A DNA stretch of 64,000 nt, taken from positions 1,364,001-1,428,000 of the forward strand of contig CAWJXB010000006.1 in the NCBI GenBank assembly GCA_963846775.1, in the 5' to 3' direction. The stretch comes from CAVYXA01 sp963846775 (lineage in GTDB: Bacteria; Verrucomicrobiota; Verrucomicrobiia; Chthoniobacterales; UBA10450). The notes beneath the pieces are model-generated. The model searched no databases. It was not told where the DNA came from and saw only the letters and a program-made list of their open reading frames with translations. The stretch's first letter is position 1; each line of letters begins with the position of its first letter. The position numbers were made by a program, and so were the translations under genes. Shown piece by piece: positions 29,473-37,757 of the stretch.

Positions 29473-30237
29473 ATGAACATTCTCATTTTGGCCGCTGGTT
29501 ATGCGACGCGACTCTATCCACTCACCAAAAAAAAGGCGAAGCCGCTGCTTGAAGTCGGCGGCAAACCGATGATCGAATGGGTGCTGGATAATCTCGCCGG
29601 CGTTCCCGACATCGAAACGGTTTATGTCGTGACCAACGCGAAGTTCGCGGCGGATTTTCAGGCCTGGGCCGATCATTACCGGAACCGACATGCCGGAGTT
29701 AAGATCAAAATTGTTAACGATGGTTCGACCAGCGATGACGACAAGCTCGGCGCGATTGGAGATATGCAGTTCGTGCTGACTCGGGAACGCTTGAGCGGAA
29801 GCGGCCTTCTGATTGTCGCGGGCGATAATTTGTTCAGCGATTCGCTGGCGGATTTTGTCGCGCAGGCGAGAAAGACACAGGCCGCCGTCGCCGTTTATGA
29901 CGTGGGCGACAAGGAAGCGATCAAGCGATACGGCAATATCGACATTGATGCGCAGGGAACGATCGCGCACTTTGAAGAAAAGCCGGAGAAACCACGGAGC
30001 ACGCTGGCCGCAATCGCCCTCTACTATTATTCGCCGAAAGTGCTCGAACTCGTGCCGACCTATCTGGCGGCGGGAAACAATCCCGACCAGCCGGGGCGCT
30101 TTGTGCAATGGCTTTACCAGCGTCAGCCGGTCCAGACATTCCAGATCAAAGGGAAATGGCTCGATATCGGGAGCAAGGAAACGTTGGAGAAGGCGAATGA
30201 AGCCTTTTCGTCCGACCATTCACTCTCCGCGCGGTGA
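29473..30237 (+). CDS. NDP-sugar nucleotidyltransferase, 254 aa
   Basis: The glucose-1-phosphate thymidylyl/uridylyltransferase pattern is clear: LAAGYATRLYPLTKKKAKPLLEVGGKPMIEW at the N-terminus is a variant of the GxGxRxxPLTxxxPKP signature with A-G-Y in place of G-x-G. VAGDNLF (about residue 115) is the metal-binding Asp motif. A second substrate segment is RYGNIDID...HFEEKP (about 152-175). It lacks the C-terminal hexapeptide domain of GlmU. By inference it makes a nucleotide sugar for surface polysaccharide; the base and sugar are not deducible. Confidence 0.87.
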   Translation: MNILILAAGYATRLYPLTKKKAKPLLEVGGKPMIEWVLDNLAGVPDIETVYVVTNAKFAADFQAWADHYRNRHAGVKIKIVNDGSTSDDDKLGAIGDMQFVLTRERLSGSGLLIVAGDNLFSDSLADFVAQARKTQAAVAVYDVGDKEAIKRYGNIDIDAQGTIAHFEEKPEKPRSTLAAIALYYYSPKVLELVPTYLAAGNNPDQPGRFVQWLYQRQPVQTFQIKGKWLDIGSKETLEKANEAFSSDHSLSAR

Positions 30238-30313
30238 GATCGCTGCGACCGCCGAGCGCGCAATTTGGCTGAAAAAGCTCGACATTGGAAATTCACGATT
30301 TAACAACCGTCGC

Positions 30314-30793
30314 ATGGATTCAACGCAACCCCCCTCGATCCCGCCGCCGGTTCCGCCAACCTCACCGCCGCCATCCAAGCCGCGCGGCTGGTGGACCCGC
30401 AATTGGATGTGGTTTGTCCCGACCGGATGTCTCAGCTTAATCGCGCTCTTTGCCCTCTTCGTCGCCGGTATGGTCGTGATCGTTTTCGGCGCTCTAAAAT
30501 CAACCGACGTTTACAAAACGGCAGTCGCGCGGGCGAAGGCGAATATGGAAGTCCGCGCGGCGCTTGGAGACGATGTGCATCCCGGCATTTTTCTTTCCGG
30601 AAATACGAACGTGAGTGGCGGTTCCGGACAGGCCGACTTGTCGATCCCGATCTCCGGTAGCAAAGGCAAAGGAACGATTTATGTCGTCGCGACGAAATCG
30701 GCTGGGGAATGGAATTACTCTAAGCTTGTCGTAAAAACAGAAGGCGGCGAGACCATCGATCTCGCCGCCCCCGAGAAGAAAGACGAACTTTAG
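30314..30793 (+). CDS. Coa1-like membrane protein, 159 aa
   Basis: The ATG at 30314 gives a Pro-rich cytosolic leader (MDSTQPPSIPPPVPPTSPPP), one membrane helix (about 33-58, FVPTGCLSLIALFALFVAGM) and a periplasmic domain with AVARAKANMEVRAALGDDV and GSKGKGTIYVVATK. That domain pattern resembles the cytochrome c oxidase assembly factor Coa1 family. Coa1-like proteins are common in this phylum without proven roles; a part in oxidase assembly is only suggested by the family name. It ends 13 bp before the convergent subtilase. Confidence 0.7.
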   Translation: MDSTQPPSIPPPVPPTSPPPSKPRGWWTRNWMWFVPTGCLSLIALFALFVAGMVVIVFGALKSTDVYKTAVARAKANMEVRAALGDDVHPGIFLSGNTNVSGGSGQADLSIPISGSKGKGTIYVVATKSAGEWNYSKLVVKTEGGETIDLAAPEKKDEL

Positions 30794-30805
30794 CTCAGGG
30801 TCCTG

Positions 30806-32857
30806 TTACGGCACACTGTTGCCGAGCTTGGATTTTACAAACGCCGAATCAGTTGCACTGATCGAACCATCGGCGTTCACGTCGTTGCGGAAATTGCTGC
30901 TGGTTACAACCTGGCCAAGCTGCGCCTTGGTTTGTGCGACATCGGCCGCGTTCACGGCCTTGTTTCCGTTCGTATCAGCCGCCAGGAAGTTCACCGGAAC
31001 TGCCGTGTCGGGCATGACCTGGGCATTCGTGTCCGTGACGCTTTGCAGCGTTACCGTGAGACGCTGGACATCGGCGACTCCAGTAAGATTCACCGTCATC
31101 GTGGTTCCGGAGATCACCGGACTGCCGGAGACAGTGCCGACGCCAGAAGTGACAACGGCGCTTCCACTCACGAGACTGTTATTAAACGTAAACACGAGCG
31201 TGTGATTGCCGCCCGTGTTTCGGCATTCTACGGCAGGCTCACCGCTCAGCGGCAACGGAATGTCGAAGGTACCGGCGCCACCGTGCGTTTTGCGTGAGAC
31301 CCCGCTCAGGACTGCGACATAATTGTAAGCGGAGAGAGCATTGATTCGCCCATAGCCAAACAGATTGTTAGGATAGGTACCATTGCTGCTGCACAAACTG
31401 GAGTTGATGTGGAAAGCGGCATTGCTCAGAACGGTGCGCTGATTAGTTGGATTATGACGGAGGTAGGGCCGCGCCGATAGAAGCAAGGCAGTCACCCCGG
31501 CCACGTGTGGCGTCGCCATCGATGTGCCACTCGCGGTGGTGTAGGCTGTGTCACTGGTGTTAGTGGCTGAACGAGTGCCCGTCCCGGGGGCGCTGACGTT
31601 AGGCTTGATCCGATTGCTTCCATCGACTGTAACTGGCCCACGGCTGCTGAATCCCGCGAGAGTATCGGTGCTGGTGGTGAGAGCGCCTACCGTATAAACA
31701 GCGGCATAAAGCGACGGCGGGTCCGTAACGGTCGAACAGCCCGAGCCGCTATTGCCTGCGGCCGCGACCATGTTAATGCCGGCTGCGAGTTGCGCTTCAA
31801 CGCCCTGTTGCAAGGTCAATGCCGAGCAACCTTCCGAAGCGGGGCACCCCCATGAGTTGGTCGTGATATCAGGGGCCAGGCTCGGATCACCCTGCGCTGG
31901 CGTCCCGCCAACCGGATACGGTGCGAGCCAAAACTCGAAACACTCCGAGTAACGCGCGGGCGTGCCATTCCCCACATCCATGTTTCGGCAGCCGATCCAT
32001 TTCGCGCCGGGCGCAACGCCAATTTGATTGCCGGCGCCGTCGTCACCAATCGCGGTGCCAATGGTATGGGTGCCATGGAAAAAATCATCGCATGGCGCGG
32101 GCGAGTCGTTCCCGCAGGGATTACCGGAGCTGTCATGAATGCTGTCATGCCAGTTGTAATCGTGGTTGGCCGTCACTCCGTTCCAGCCACGATAATGCGG
32201 CTTAATTGCATTGTGGGTCCAGCGAATACCGGTGTCCGCGCCTCCAATAACGACTCCCTGTCCGGTGTAGCCGAGCGCCCAAACCTGCGGAGCCATCACG
32301 TAATTGACGCCAGGCTCAACTGTTTGCGGCGTCTCCGGCTGATCGCTGACTCTTTCAACCGGAAGCGGATTCTGAAAATTGTGGATCACCGGGTTGCCCT
32401 CAACCCGCGCGACATCCGATCGCGAGGCTAGTTCCAGCGCGAGATTGAAATCGCCCTTCACCCAAATCATGTTCACGATGTAGAATGAACGATGTTCGAT
32501 ACCGCGTTGACGCAGCAGGTTAAGGATCGGACCCTGCGTAGATTGGGCCTTGTTCCAGAGAACATCACGGACGTAACGGCCTTTCTCAAGCTTCGTCGGC
32601 AGTGAATACGCGGCGCTGAAATCGGCCTGATCAGCCAGCACAACGAGATATTCCGCCTGCTTCCCATTGGCGGTATGATCAAGAACCCATGGCGCGATCT
32701 TGCTCATTGCAGCAGCTTGATCCGGACGTGACGGGTTCACCGCCCGCGACGGCGAAATCGCAAAAACCACGGCCAACGCGGCCAAACAAAAGAGGATTAC
32801 CGAAAAAACACGCCGCAGCGCACGACGTTTGGAGGGTTGTGTACTTTGTGTATTCAT
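30806..32857 (-). CDS. Secreted subtilisin-family (S8) protease with dockerin module, 683 aa
   Basis: Signal peptide (about 1-40), an I9-like propeptide region (about 45-165) and an S8 catalytic domain follow in order. The catalytic Asp is in GGADTGIRW (about 208), His in FHGTHTIGTA (about 265), oxyanion Asn in TTNSWGCP, and Ser in GTSMATPHVAGV (about 448). From about residue 520 comes the shared SGVSRKTHGGAGTFDIPLPL module, then two dockerin-like loops (DTNGNKAVNAADV, DVNADGSISATDS). A close paralogue in the opposite orientation lies at 48819-50864. The upstream promoter at 32925-32954 is conserved between the two. It is presumably an extracellular scavenging protease. Confidence 0.93.
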   Translation of the reverse strand: MNTQSTQPSKRRALRRVFSVILFCLAALAVVFAISPSRAVNPSRPDQAAAMSKIAPWVLDHTANGKQAEYLVVLADQADFSAAYSLPTKLEKGRYVRDVLWNKAQSTQGPILNLLRQRGIEHRSFYIVNMIWVKGDFNLALELASRSDVARVEGNPVIHNFQNPLPVERVSDQPETPQTVEPGVNYVMAPQVWALGYTGQGVVIGGADTGIRWTHNAIKPHYRGWNGVTANHDYNWHDSIHDSSGNPCGNDSPAPCDDFFHGTHTIGTAIGDDGAGNQIGVAPGAKWIGCRNMDVGNGTPARYSECFEFWLAPYPVGGTPAQGDPSLAPDITTNSWGCPASEGCSALTLQQGVEAQLAAGINMVAAAGNSGSGCSTVTDPPSLYAAVYTVGALTTSTDTLAGFSSRGPVTVDGSNRIKPNVSAPGTGTRSATNTSDTAYTTASGTSMATPHVAGVTALLLSARPYLRHNPTNQRTVLSNAAFHINSSLCSSNGTYPNNLFGYGRINALSAYNYVAVLSGVSRKTHGGAGTFDIPLPLSGEPAVECRNTGGNHTLVFTFNNSLVSGSAVVTSGVGTVSGSPVISGTTMTVNLTGVADVQRLTVTLQSVTDTNAQVMPDTAVPVNFLAADTNGNKAVNAADVAQTKAQLGQVVTSSNFRNDVNADGSISATDSAFVKSKLGNSVP

Positions 32858-32924
32858 AAGCTGGTTCTGAGTTTGGGCTGAATGCTCCGGTCACGGCGAT
32901 TTCCCGGACCGAAATGTGCCCGCG

Positions 32925-32954
32925 ATTGTAACGCATCACCCGCAGGTTTGGCAA
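32925..32954 (-). promoter_or_regulatory. Sigma70-like promoter of the subtilase gene
   Basis: In the minus direction TTGCCA (32949-32954) and TACAAT (32925-32930) are separated by 18 bp. The surrounding TTTTGTTTTGC and GATTACAATCGCGG-like sequence is shared with the paralogue's upstream region (48720-48749) although the rest of the flanks differ, which supports function. Confidence 0.65.
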
Positions 32955-33016
32955 AACAAAAGAAACGAAAATTGAGCGTCGTGGGTTGACGCGTTGAAGA
33001 AGCTCGCGGCGACTGG

Positions 33017-34408
33017 TTAAAACTCGGCGCTGCCGGGTGTGCGGGCGAATGGGATAACGTCGCGAATGTTTGCCACGCCGGTGACGAACATGAGCATTCG
33101 CTCGAAACCGAGGCCAAACCCAGCGTGTGGCACGGTGCCGTAGCGACGAAGATCGAGATACCATTTGTAGTCGGCGGGATTCATCTTGTGCCGGCGCATG
33201 TTTTCTTCCAAAACCTGAAGCCGTTCCTCGCGCTGACTGCCCCCGACAATTTCGCCGATCCCAGGCACTAACAAATCCATCGCCGCCACCGTTTTCCCGT
33301 CATCGTTCAGGCGCATGTAAAACGGTTTGATCTCCTTCGGGTAATCGAAAACTGTGACCGGACATTTGAAATGTTTCTCGGTCAGCCAGCGCTCATGCTC
33401 CGATTGCAGATTTAACCCATAATCGATCGGAAATTCGAATTTTTCGCCGCTCTTTTTGAGAAGATCGACCGCCTCGCTGTACGGGATCCGTTGGAACGGG
33501 CGTTCCATCACGAAGTCGAGGCGGGCGACCAGCTCCTTGTCGACAAACTTCGCGAACAGCTCCATTTCGTCCGGGCAATTCTTGCGAACATCGACAATCA
33601 GATATTTCACCATCTCCTGGGCCAGATCCATGTCGCCGTTCAAATCGCAGAAGGCCATCTCCGGCTCGATCATCCAAAACTCGCTGGCATGCCGTGACGT
33701 GTTTGAATTCTCCGCGCGAAAAGTGGGGCCAAACGTGTACACCTTCGCGAGTGCGCAAGCGAACGCCTCAGCTTCGAGCTGGCCGCTTACCGTCAAATAC
33801 GTCTGGCGCGCAAAAAAATCTTGCGCGTAATCGATCTCGCCATCTTTTCGCGGCGGATCTTTGGGATCGACAGTCGTGACGCGAAACAATTCACCAGCCC
33901 CTTCGCAATCGCTCCCGGTGATAATCGGCGTGTGGACATAAACGAAACCGCGCTCCTGAAGAAATTGATGAACGGCGAACGCGAGCCGGCTGCGCACACG
34001 AAACACGCAACCAAACAAATTCGAGCGCGGCCGCAGATGCGCAATCTCGCGCAAAAATTCCGGCGTGTGGCCCTTTTTTTGGAGCGGGTAGGTTTCATCG
34101 GCTCCGCCGATGATGTCGATCTTGTCCGCGATGAGCTCCCATTTTTGTCCTTTGCCTTGAGACGCGACCAGCGCGCCGTTCACACGAACGGAGGCGCCAG
34201 TCGTCAGCTTTTGAATGTCGGCGTAATTCGGCAGTGAGTTGCGCGCGATAATCTGGAGATTCTTCAATGACGAACCATCGTTCAGTTCGATGAACGAAAA
34301 ATCTTTGGAATCACGTCGGGTCCGTACCCAACCTTGAACTTGGATTGCATCGATCGCCGCGGCGGATTGAAGCGCGTCTTTGATTGAAGTTGGTGATCCG
34401 GTCGTCAT
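33017..34408 (-). CDS. asnS: Asparaginyl-tRNA synthetase, 463 aa
   Basis: This is a class IIb synthetase. The N-terminal OB fold (about residues 22-110) contains VQGWVRTRRDSKDFSFIELNDG. The catalytic core shows motif 2 in FRAENSNTSRHASEFWMIEPE (about 230) and motif 3 at the C-terminus, GFGLGFERMLMFVTGVANIRD, ending IPFARTPGSAEF. The Ser/His choices typical of AsnRS rather than AspRS (HASEFWMIEPEMAF, IPFARTPG) are present. It charges tRNA-Asn with asparagine in the cytosol. The length is normal. It is transcribed alone, downstream of the SGNH/MBOAT pair. Confidence 0.95.
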   Translation of the reverse strand: MTTGSPTSIKDALQSAAAIDAIQVQGWVRTRRDSKDFSFIELNDGSSLKNLQIIARNSLPNYADIQKLTTGASVRVNGALVASQGKGQKWELIADKIDIIGGADETYPLQKKGHTPEFLREIAHLRPRSNLFGCVFRVRSRLAFAVHQFLQERGFVYVHTPIITGSDCEGAGELFRVTTVDPKDPPRKDGEIDYAQDFFARQTYLTVSGQLEAEAFACALAKVYTFGPTFRAENSNTSRHASEFWMIEPEMAFCDLNGDMDLAQEMVKYLIVDVRKNCPDEMELFAKFVDKELVARLDFVMERPFQRIPYSEAVDLLKKSGEKFEFPIDYGLNLQSEHERWLTEKHFKCPVTVFDYPKEIKPFYMRLNDDGKTVAAMDLLVPGIGEIVGGSQREERLQVLEENMRRHKMNPADYKWYLDLRRYGTVPHAGFGLGFERMLMFVTGVANIRDVIPFARTPGSAEF

Positions 34409-34485
34409 TCTAATCGTAAGAGATTCCTCGACTTCGCTCGGAATGACAAGTTGCTTGAACCGACGGATCGCGGGCGCGCGTTGCG

Positions 34486-35658
34486 CTAGGGCGCAGCCGG
34501 CATCTGCAAAGCCGTGCGCAAATGCGGGACGAGACGCTTACTGAATTCGACTGAGTCGCCAGCGCTGAGATGCGACCATTCGGGACAATCGAATCCAGAC
34601 AAGTCCGGAAAATCCGAATAATAAATCCCGGGCGAATGAGTCATTCGGAGTAACGGATCCCAATTTTGCTGGCGCGGCGTCAGTTTATCTTCGAGTTCTT
34701 TCAGCCCACCGGTGTGTGGAAAGCGCACAAAAACAATCTTGCCGCCGCGGGCGTGAATCTTTTCCACTGCGGCTGCCGTATCGGCAAAACGTTTCTGGAT
34801 TCCCTCCTTCATTTTCGCCATGAAAACATCTCGTGGGACATAACTCGGCGGTGGCGGCGGGGTGAAAAGTGGAAGCCAGATTTGTTGGATCCGTTTCGCC
34901 AATTCGCTTCCGGGTTCGGCGCACTTCTCCCACATCCGAGCGCGTCGCTCGTGATCAACAACGTCAAAGTACGGGGGAAATCGCGGCGGCACCTGTGCAC
35001 CGGGACGATTCGGAATTGGCAATTCATTCAACAGCGCTTCGAGGCTGAGATCATCCGGCTTTAGAAACGCGACATGTTCCTCCAACGGCATGGCGAGATA
35101 TTCGCTAACGTGCTGGGCCGGCGTCTGATTATGAAATCGCTTCACGGTTTTTTCGGCCCGTTCCATTGGCGGACTACCCGGCGGCGCGAAGAAGAGCATC
35201 GGCACGAAGCTGCAAATGATCGTGCCGTGAAAGCTCGCATCCTTCGCCAAATCGTCGAGAACAGGGAAAGTAGTTGAGCCCGCGATTGCGAGTTGAATTG
35301 GCCTCTTCCCCAAGCCTTTTTGAAATTCATCAAGATCGCAATCGAACCAGGCGCGTGAATCGCCGATGATGACGATCGATTCCGGTTGCACTCTCTTACG
35401 CGCGAGCATCCAAAGATCTTCGTTATCGTTCAGGGTCGGCGCGTAACCGAGCGATCGAGCATAGAATTCCCAAGCCGTGGTCGCGGCAATGACAATGATC
35501 GTGATGACAACAGCGACCCCGCGCCAGGGCGCCGGCGGAATTGGTCGCTCGAATTCCAGCGGCGGACCGCCGTGGATTTGTTCTTCGCGCGTCGGCTTGC
35601 GGAAAAACATCCGCGGAAGGCGGAGCCTTTCTTTAAAATTGGAAATAAATGAACGCAT
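34486..35658 (-). CDS. Membrane-anchored SGNH-like (AlgJ/DltD-type) protein, 390 aa
   Basis: The start is the ATG giving MRSFISNFKERL, which overlaps the end of the upstream MBOAT gene by 26 bp. One membrane helix (about residues 48-70) is followed by a periplasmic domain. Its first block VIIGDSRAWFDCDLDEF (about 97-113) is the GDSR form of the SGNH nucleophile motif, and late DCPEWSHLSAGDS (about 356) supplies the Asp/His pair. Such proteins pair with MBOATs in acyl transfer to polysaccharides (AlgJ, PatB, DltD roles). By inference it is the acyl-receiving or acyl-delivering partner of the preceding gene. Confidence 0.75.
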   Translation of the reverse strand: MRSFISNFKERLRLPRMFFRKPTREEQIHGGPPLEFERPIPPAPWRGVAVVITIIVIAATTAWEFYARSLGYAPTLNDNEDLWMLARKRVQPESIVIIGDSRAWFDCDLDEFQKGLGKRPIQLAIAGSTTFPVLDDLAKDASFHGTIICSFVPMLFFAPPGSPPMERAEKTVKRFHNQTPAQHVSEYLAMPLEEHVAFLKPDDLSLEALLNELPIPNRPGAQVPPRFPPYFDVVDHERRARMWEKCAEPGSELAKRIQQIWLPLFTPPPPPSYVPRDVFMAKMKEGIQKRFADTAAAVEKIHARGGKIVFVRFPHTGGLKELEDKLTPRQQNWDPLLRMTHSPGIYYSDFPDLSGFDCPEWSHLSAGDSVEFSKRLVPHLRTALQMPAAP

Positions 35659-37054
35659 TACTGGTTCCTTGAGTGAAAATGATGGCAAACGCCATGACCG
35701 ATCCGATCGCGGTGATCGCCCAAGCCGGCAAACGCATGACCGTCGTCTCGAAAGATTCGTCGCGCATTGCCCAGTGCATAGCAATAACGCCGACCGTAAC
35801 CATCCCGATCTGCAACAGCTCGCGCGTGGTCAGAATCATATCGCCGTTCGAGTGACCGCCGAACATTCCGGTCAAGATTCGGCTCGCGATTGTGAAATCG
35901 GACGCGCGAAAAAACACCCACGCGATACAGACCGCACCGTAAGTGGCGAAGCCGGCGGTGACGCGTGTGAGCGGATGGCCGGCCCACGTTTTGTTTTCGA
36001 AGAACATCCGGAACACGCGCTCGATCACCAAATAAGAGCCGTGCAATAAACCCCAGACGACAAATGTCCAGGCGGCACCGTGCCACAGTCCGCCAAGAAA
36101 CATGACGATGACGAGATTTAGCGCGGCGCGAAATGGCCGGACCTGATTGCCACCTAGCGGAATGTAAAGGTAATCCCGCAAAAAAGTGGAAAGCGAAATA
36201 TGCCAGCGCCGCCAGAAGTCTGAAAAACCGATCGCCGCGTACGGAAAACGAAAATTATCCTTGAGATGAAACCCAAGAATTAAGGCGGCGCCGATGGCGC
36301 AGATCGAGTAGCCGGCAAAGTCGAAAAAGATTTGTCCGGCGAAGGCGAGCACGCCGGCCCAAGAATCAAGAGCAACTAGCGGCCCCGCATAGCCGAAAAC
36401 GCGATCGGCCGGACCAGAAAGCAAGGTGTCAGCAAGCACGGTCTTCTCGAACAGTCCGAGCGTCATCAGCGCAAGGCCCCAAAGAAATTGGTTATTCTTG
36501 AGACGCGGCGGATGAACCAGCTGTGGGAGAAAATCGCCGGCGCGCACGATTGGTCCCGCGACCAACTGCGGAAAAAACGAAACGGCCAGAACGAAATCGC
36601 GCAGCGATCGCGTCGGCTGCAACACGCCTCGATAAATGTCGAGCGTGTAAGAGAGGGAGTGGAACGTGTAAAAGGAAATGCCGACCGGCAGCAGAATGTC
36701 GAGGTGCGGCGGTTGGTAGATGATTCCGACGCGAGCGAGCAACCATTGGAAATTCAGCAGCAGGAAATTTCCGTATTTGAAAAATCCAAGCATGCTCAGA
36801 TTCATGCAGACGCTGGCGACCAGCCAGCGACGTTTTGCATTTCGATCCCTGGCTTTTGCGATTCGGCGGCCGAGCCAGAAATCCATTGCCGTGGTTGAAA
36901 AAAGAAGCGCCGCAAACGGTGGGTTCCACGCGCCGTAAAAAATGTAACTGGCAACGACGAGCAGGTTTTTTCGCGCTTCCCACCCACGCATGCTCCAATA
37001 GAGGGTGACGACGACGACAAAGAAAACGACGAACGTCAGTGAGTTGAACAGCAT
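35633..37054 (-). CDS. MBOAT membrane O-acyltransferase, 473 aa
   Basis: About eleven membrane helices carry MBOAT landmarks: LPVGISFYTFHSLSYTLDIYRG (about 123-144), FWRRWHISLSTFLRDYLYIPLGG (about 280-302) and the catalytic His in FLGGLWHGAAWTFVVWG (about 322). This is the AlgI/PatA/DltB type that moves an acyl group across or at the membrane to a sugar polymer. The 26-bp overlap with the SGNH-like gene implies coupled translation. The target could be exopolysaccharide, peptidoglycan or lipid; nothing nearby decides. Confidence 0.9.
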   Translation of the reverse strand: MLFNSLTFVVFFVVVVTLYWSMRGWEARKNLLVVASYIFYGAWNPPFAALLFSTTAMDFWLGRRIAKARDRNAKRRWLVASVCMNLSMLGFFKYGNFLLLNFQWLLARVGIIYQPPHLDILLPVGISFYTFHSLSYTLDIYRGVLQPTRSLRDFVLAVSFFPQLVAGPIVRAGDFLPQLVHPPRLKNNQFLWGLALMTLGLFEKTVLADTLLSGPADRVFGYAGPLVALDSWAGVLAFAGQIFFDFAGYSICAIGAALILGFHLKDNFRFPYAAIGFSDFWRRWHISLSTFLRDYLYIPLGGNQVRPFRAALNLVIVMFLGGLWHGAAWTFVVWGLLHGSYLVIERVFRMFFENKTWAGHPLTRVTAGFATYGAVCIAWVFFRASDFTIASRILTGMFGGHSNGDMILTTRELLQIGMVTVGVIAMHWAMRDESFETTVMRLPAWAITAIGSVMAFAIIFTQGTSNAFIYFQF

Positions 37055-37145
37055 GCCTAAAGCGAGAAATTATGCGGCTTCATTTCAGCCCCCGATTTTA
37101 CGTGGGCCTTCCTAAGCCGGATGTTGTAGTTGCTCTCTTGCTCGC

Positions 37146-37757
37146 ATGCAAGATCGACATCGCTCCATGAAATCTTTTTTTCTTTTCGCGCCCGGTGCGG
37201 GAGCGCCGTCGTCGCATCCGTGGATGGAGCGATGGAAGAAACGACTCACGATGATCGGCGATGTCGAGACCTTTGATTACGATTATATGCGAGAAGGACG
37301 AAAACGGCCGGATCGCCTCCCGCAACTCATCGCCACGCATCGACAAGCGCTCGCGACGGTGCGCGAGCGAGTTGCCGAGCCGATTTTCCTGATCGGCAAA
37401 AGCATGGGCGGCCGAATCGGCTGCCATCTTGCACTCGAGGAAAACGTGAATGGGCTGATTTGCCTCGGCTATCCGCTCTGCGCCATGGGAGATCGAACGA
37501 AATTGCGCGACGAAGTCTTGCTGGCTTTGCGGACACCAATCTTGTTTGTCCAAGGAACGCGCGATCCGCTCGGCCCCCTGGATTTATTGGAAAGCGTTCG
37601 CTCGAAAATGACGGCCCCGAATTTTCTGCACGTCGTTGAAGGCGGCGATCATTCGTTGCTCGTCAGAAAAAAGGATCTTGGCGGCGAGACGCAGGAAGAG
37701 GTCGATCAAAAAATCGCCGATGCGATCGATGATTTTGTCGAGCGAGAACTAACTTAG
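37146..37757 (+). CDS. Alpha/beta-hydrolase (KANL3/TEX30-like), 203 aa
   Basis: A compact hydrolase fold: the N-terminal FLFAPGAGAPSSHPWMERW is an oxyanion-type loop of this family. The nucleophile elbow GKSMGGRIG has Ser at about residue 86, the acid is in VQGTRDPLG (about 136) and the His in EGGDHSL (about 165). The first ATG is at 37146; the internal ATG at 37167 (MKSFFLFAPG) is an equally plausible start. The substrate is unknown. The last 9 bp overlap the end of convergent speA. Confidence 0.8.
   Translation: MQDRHRSMKSFFLFAPGAGAPSSHPWMERWKKRLTMIGDVETFDYDYMREGRKRPDRLPQLIATHRQALATVRERVAEPIFLIGKSMGGRIGCHLALEENVNGLICLGYPLCAMGDRTKLRDEVLLALRTPILFVQGTRDPLGPLDLLESVRSKMTAPNFLHVVEGGDHSLLVRKKDLGGETQEEVDQKIADAIDDFVERELT

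Noticed and set aside
28084..30219. 711-codon open frame on the minus strand across the amidohydrolase and nucleotidyltransferase
   Set aside because: It is entirely antisense to two genes with clear family motifs. Its residues are Arg/His-rich with no domain, as expected from high-GC antisense frames.
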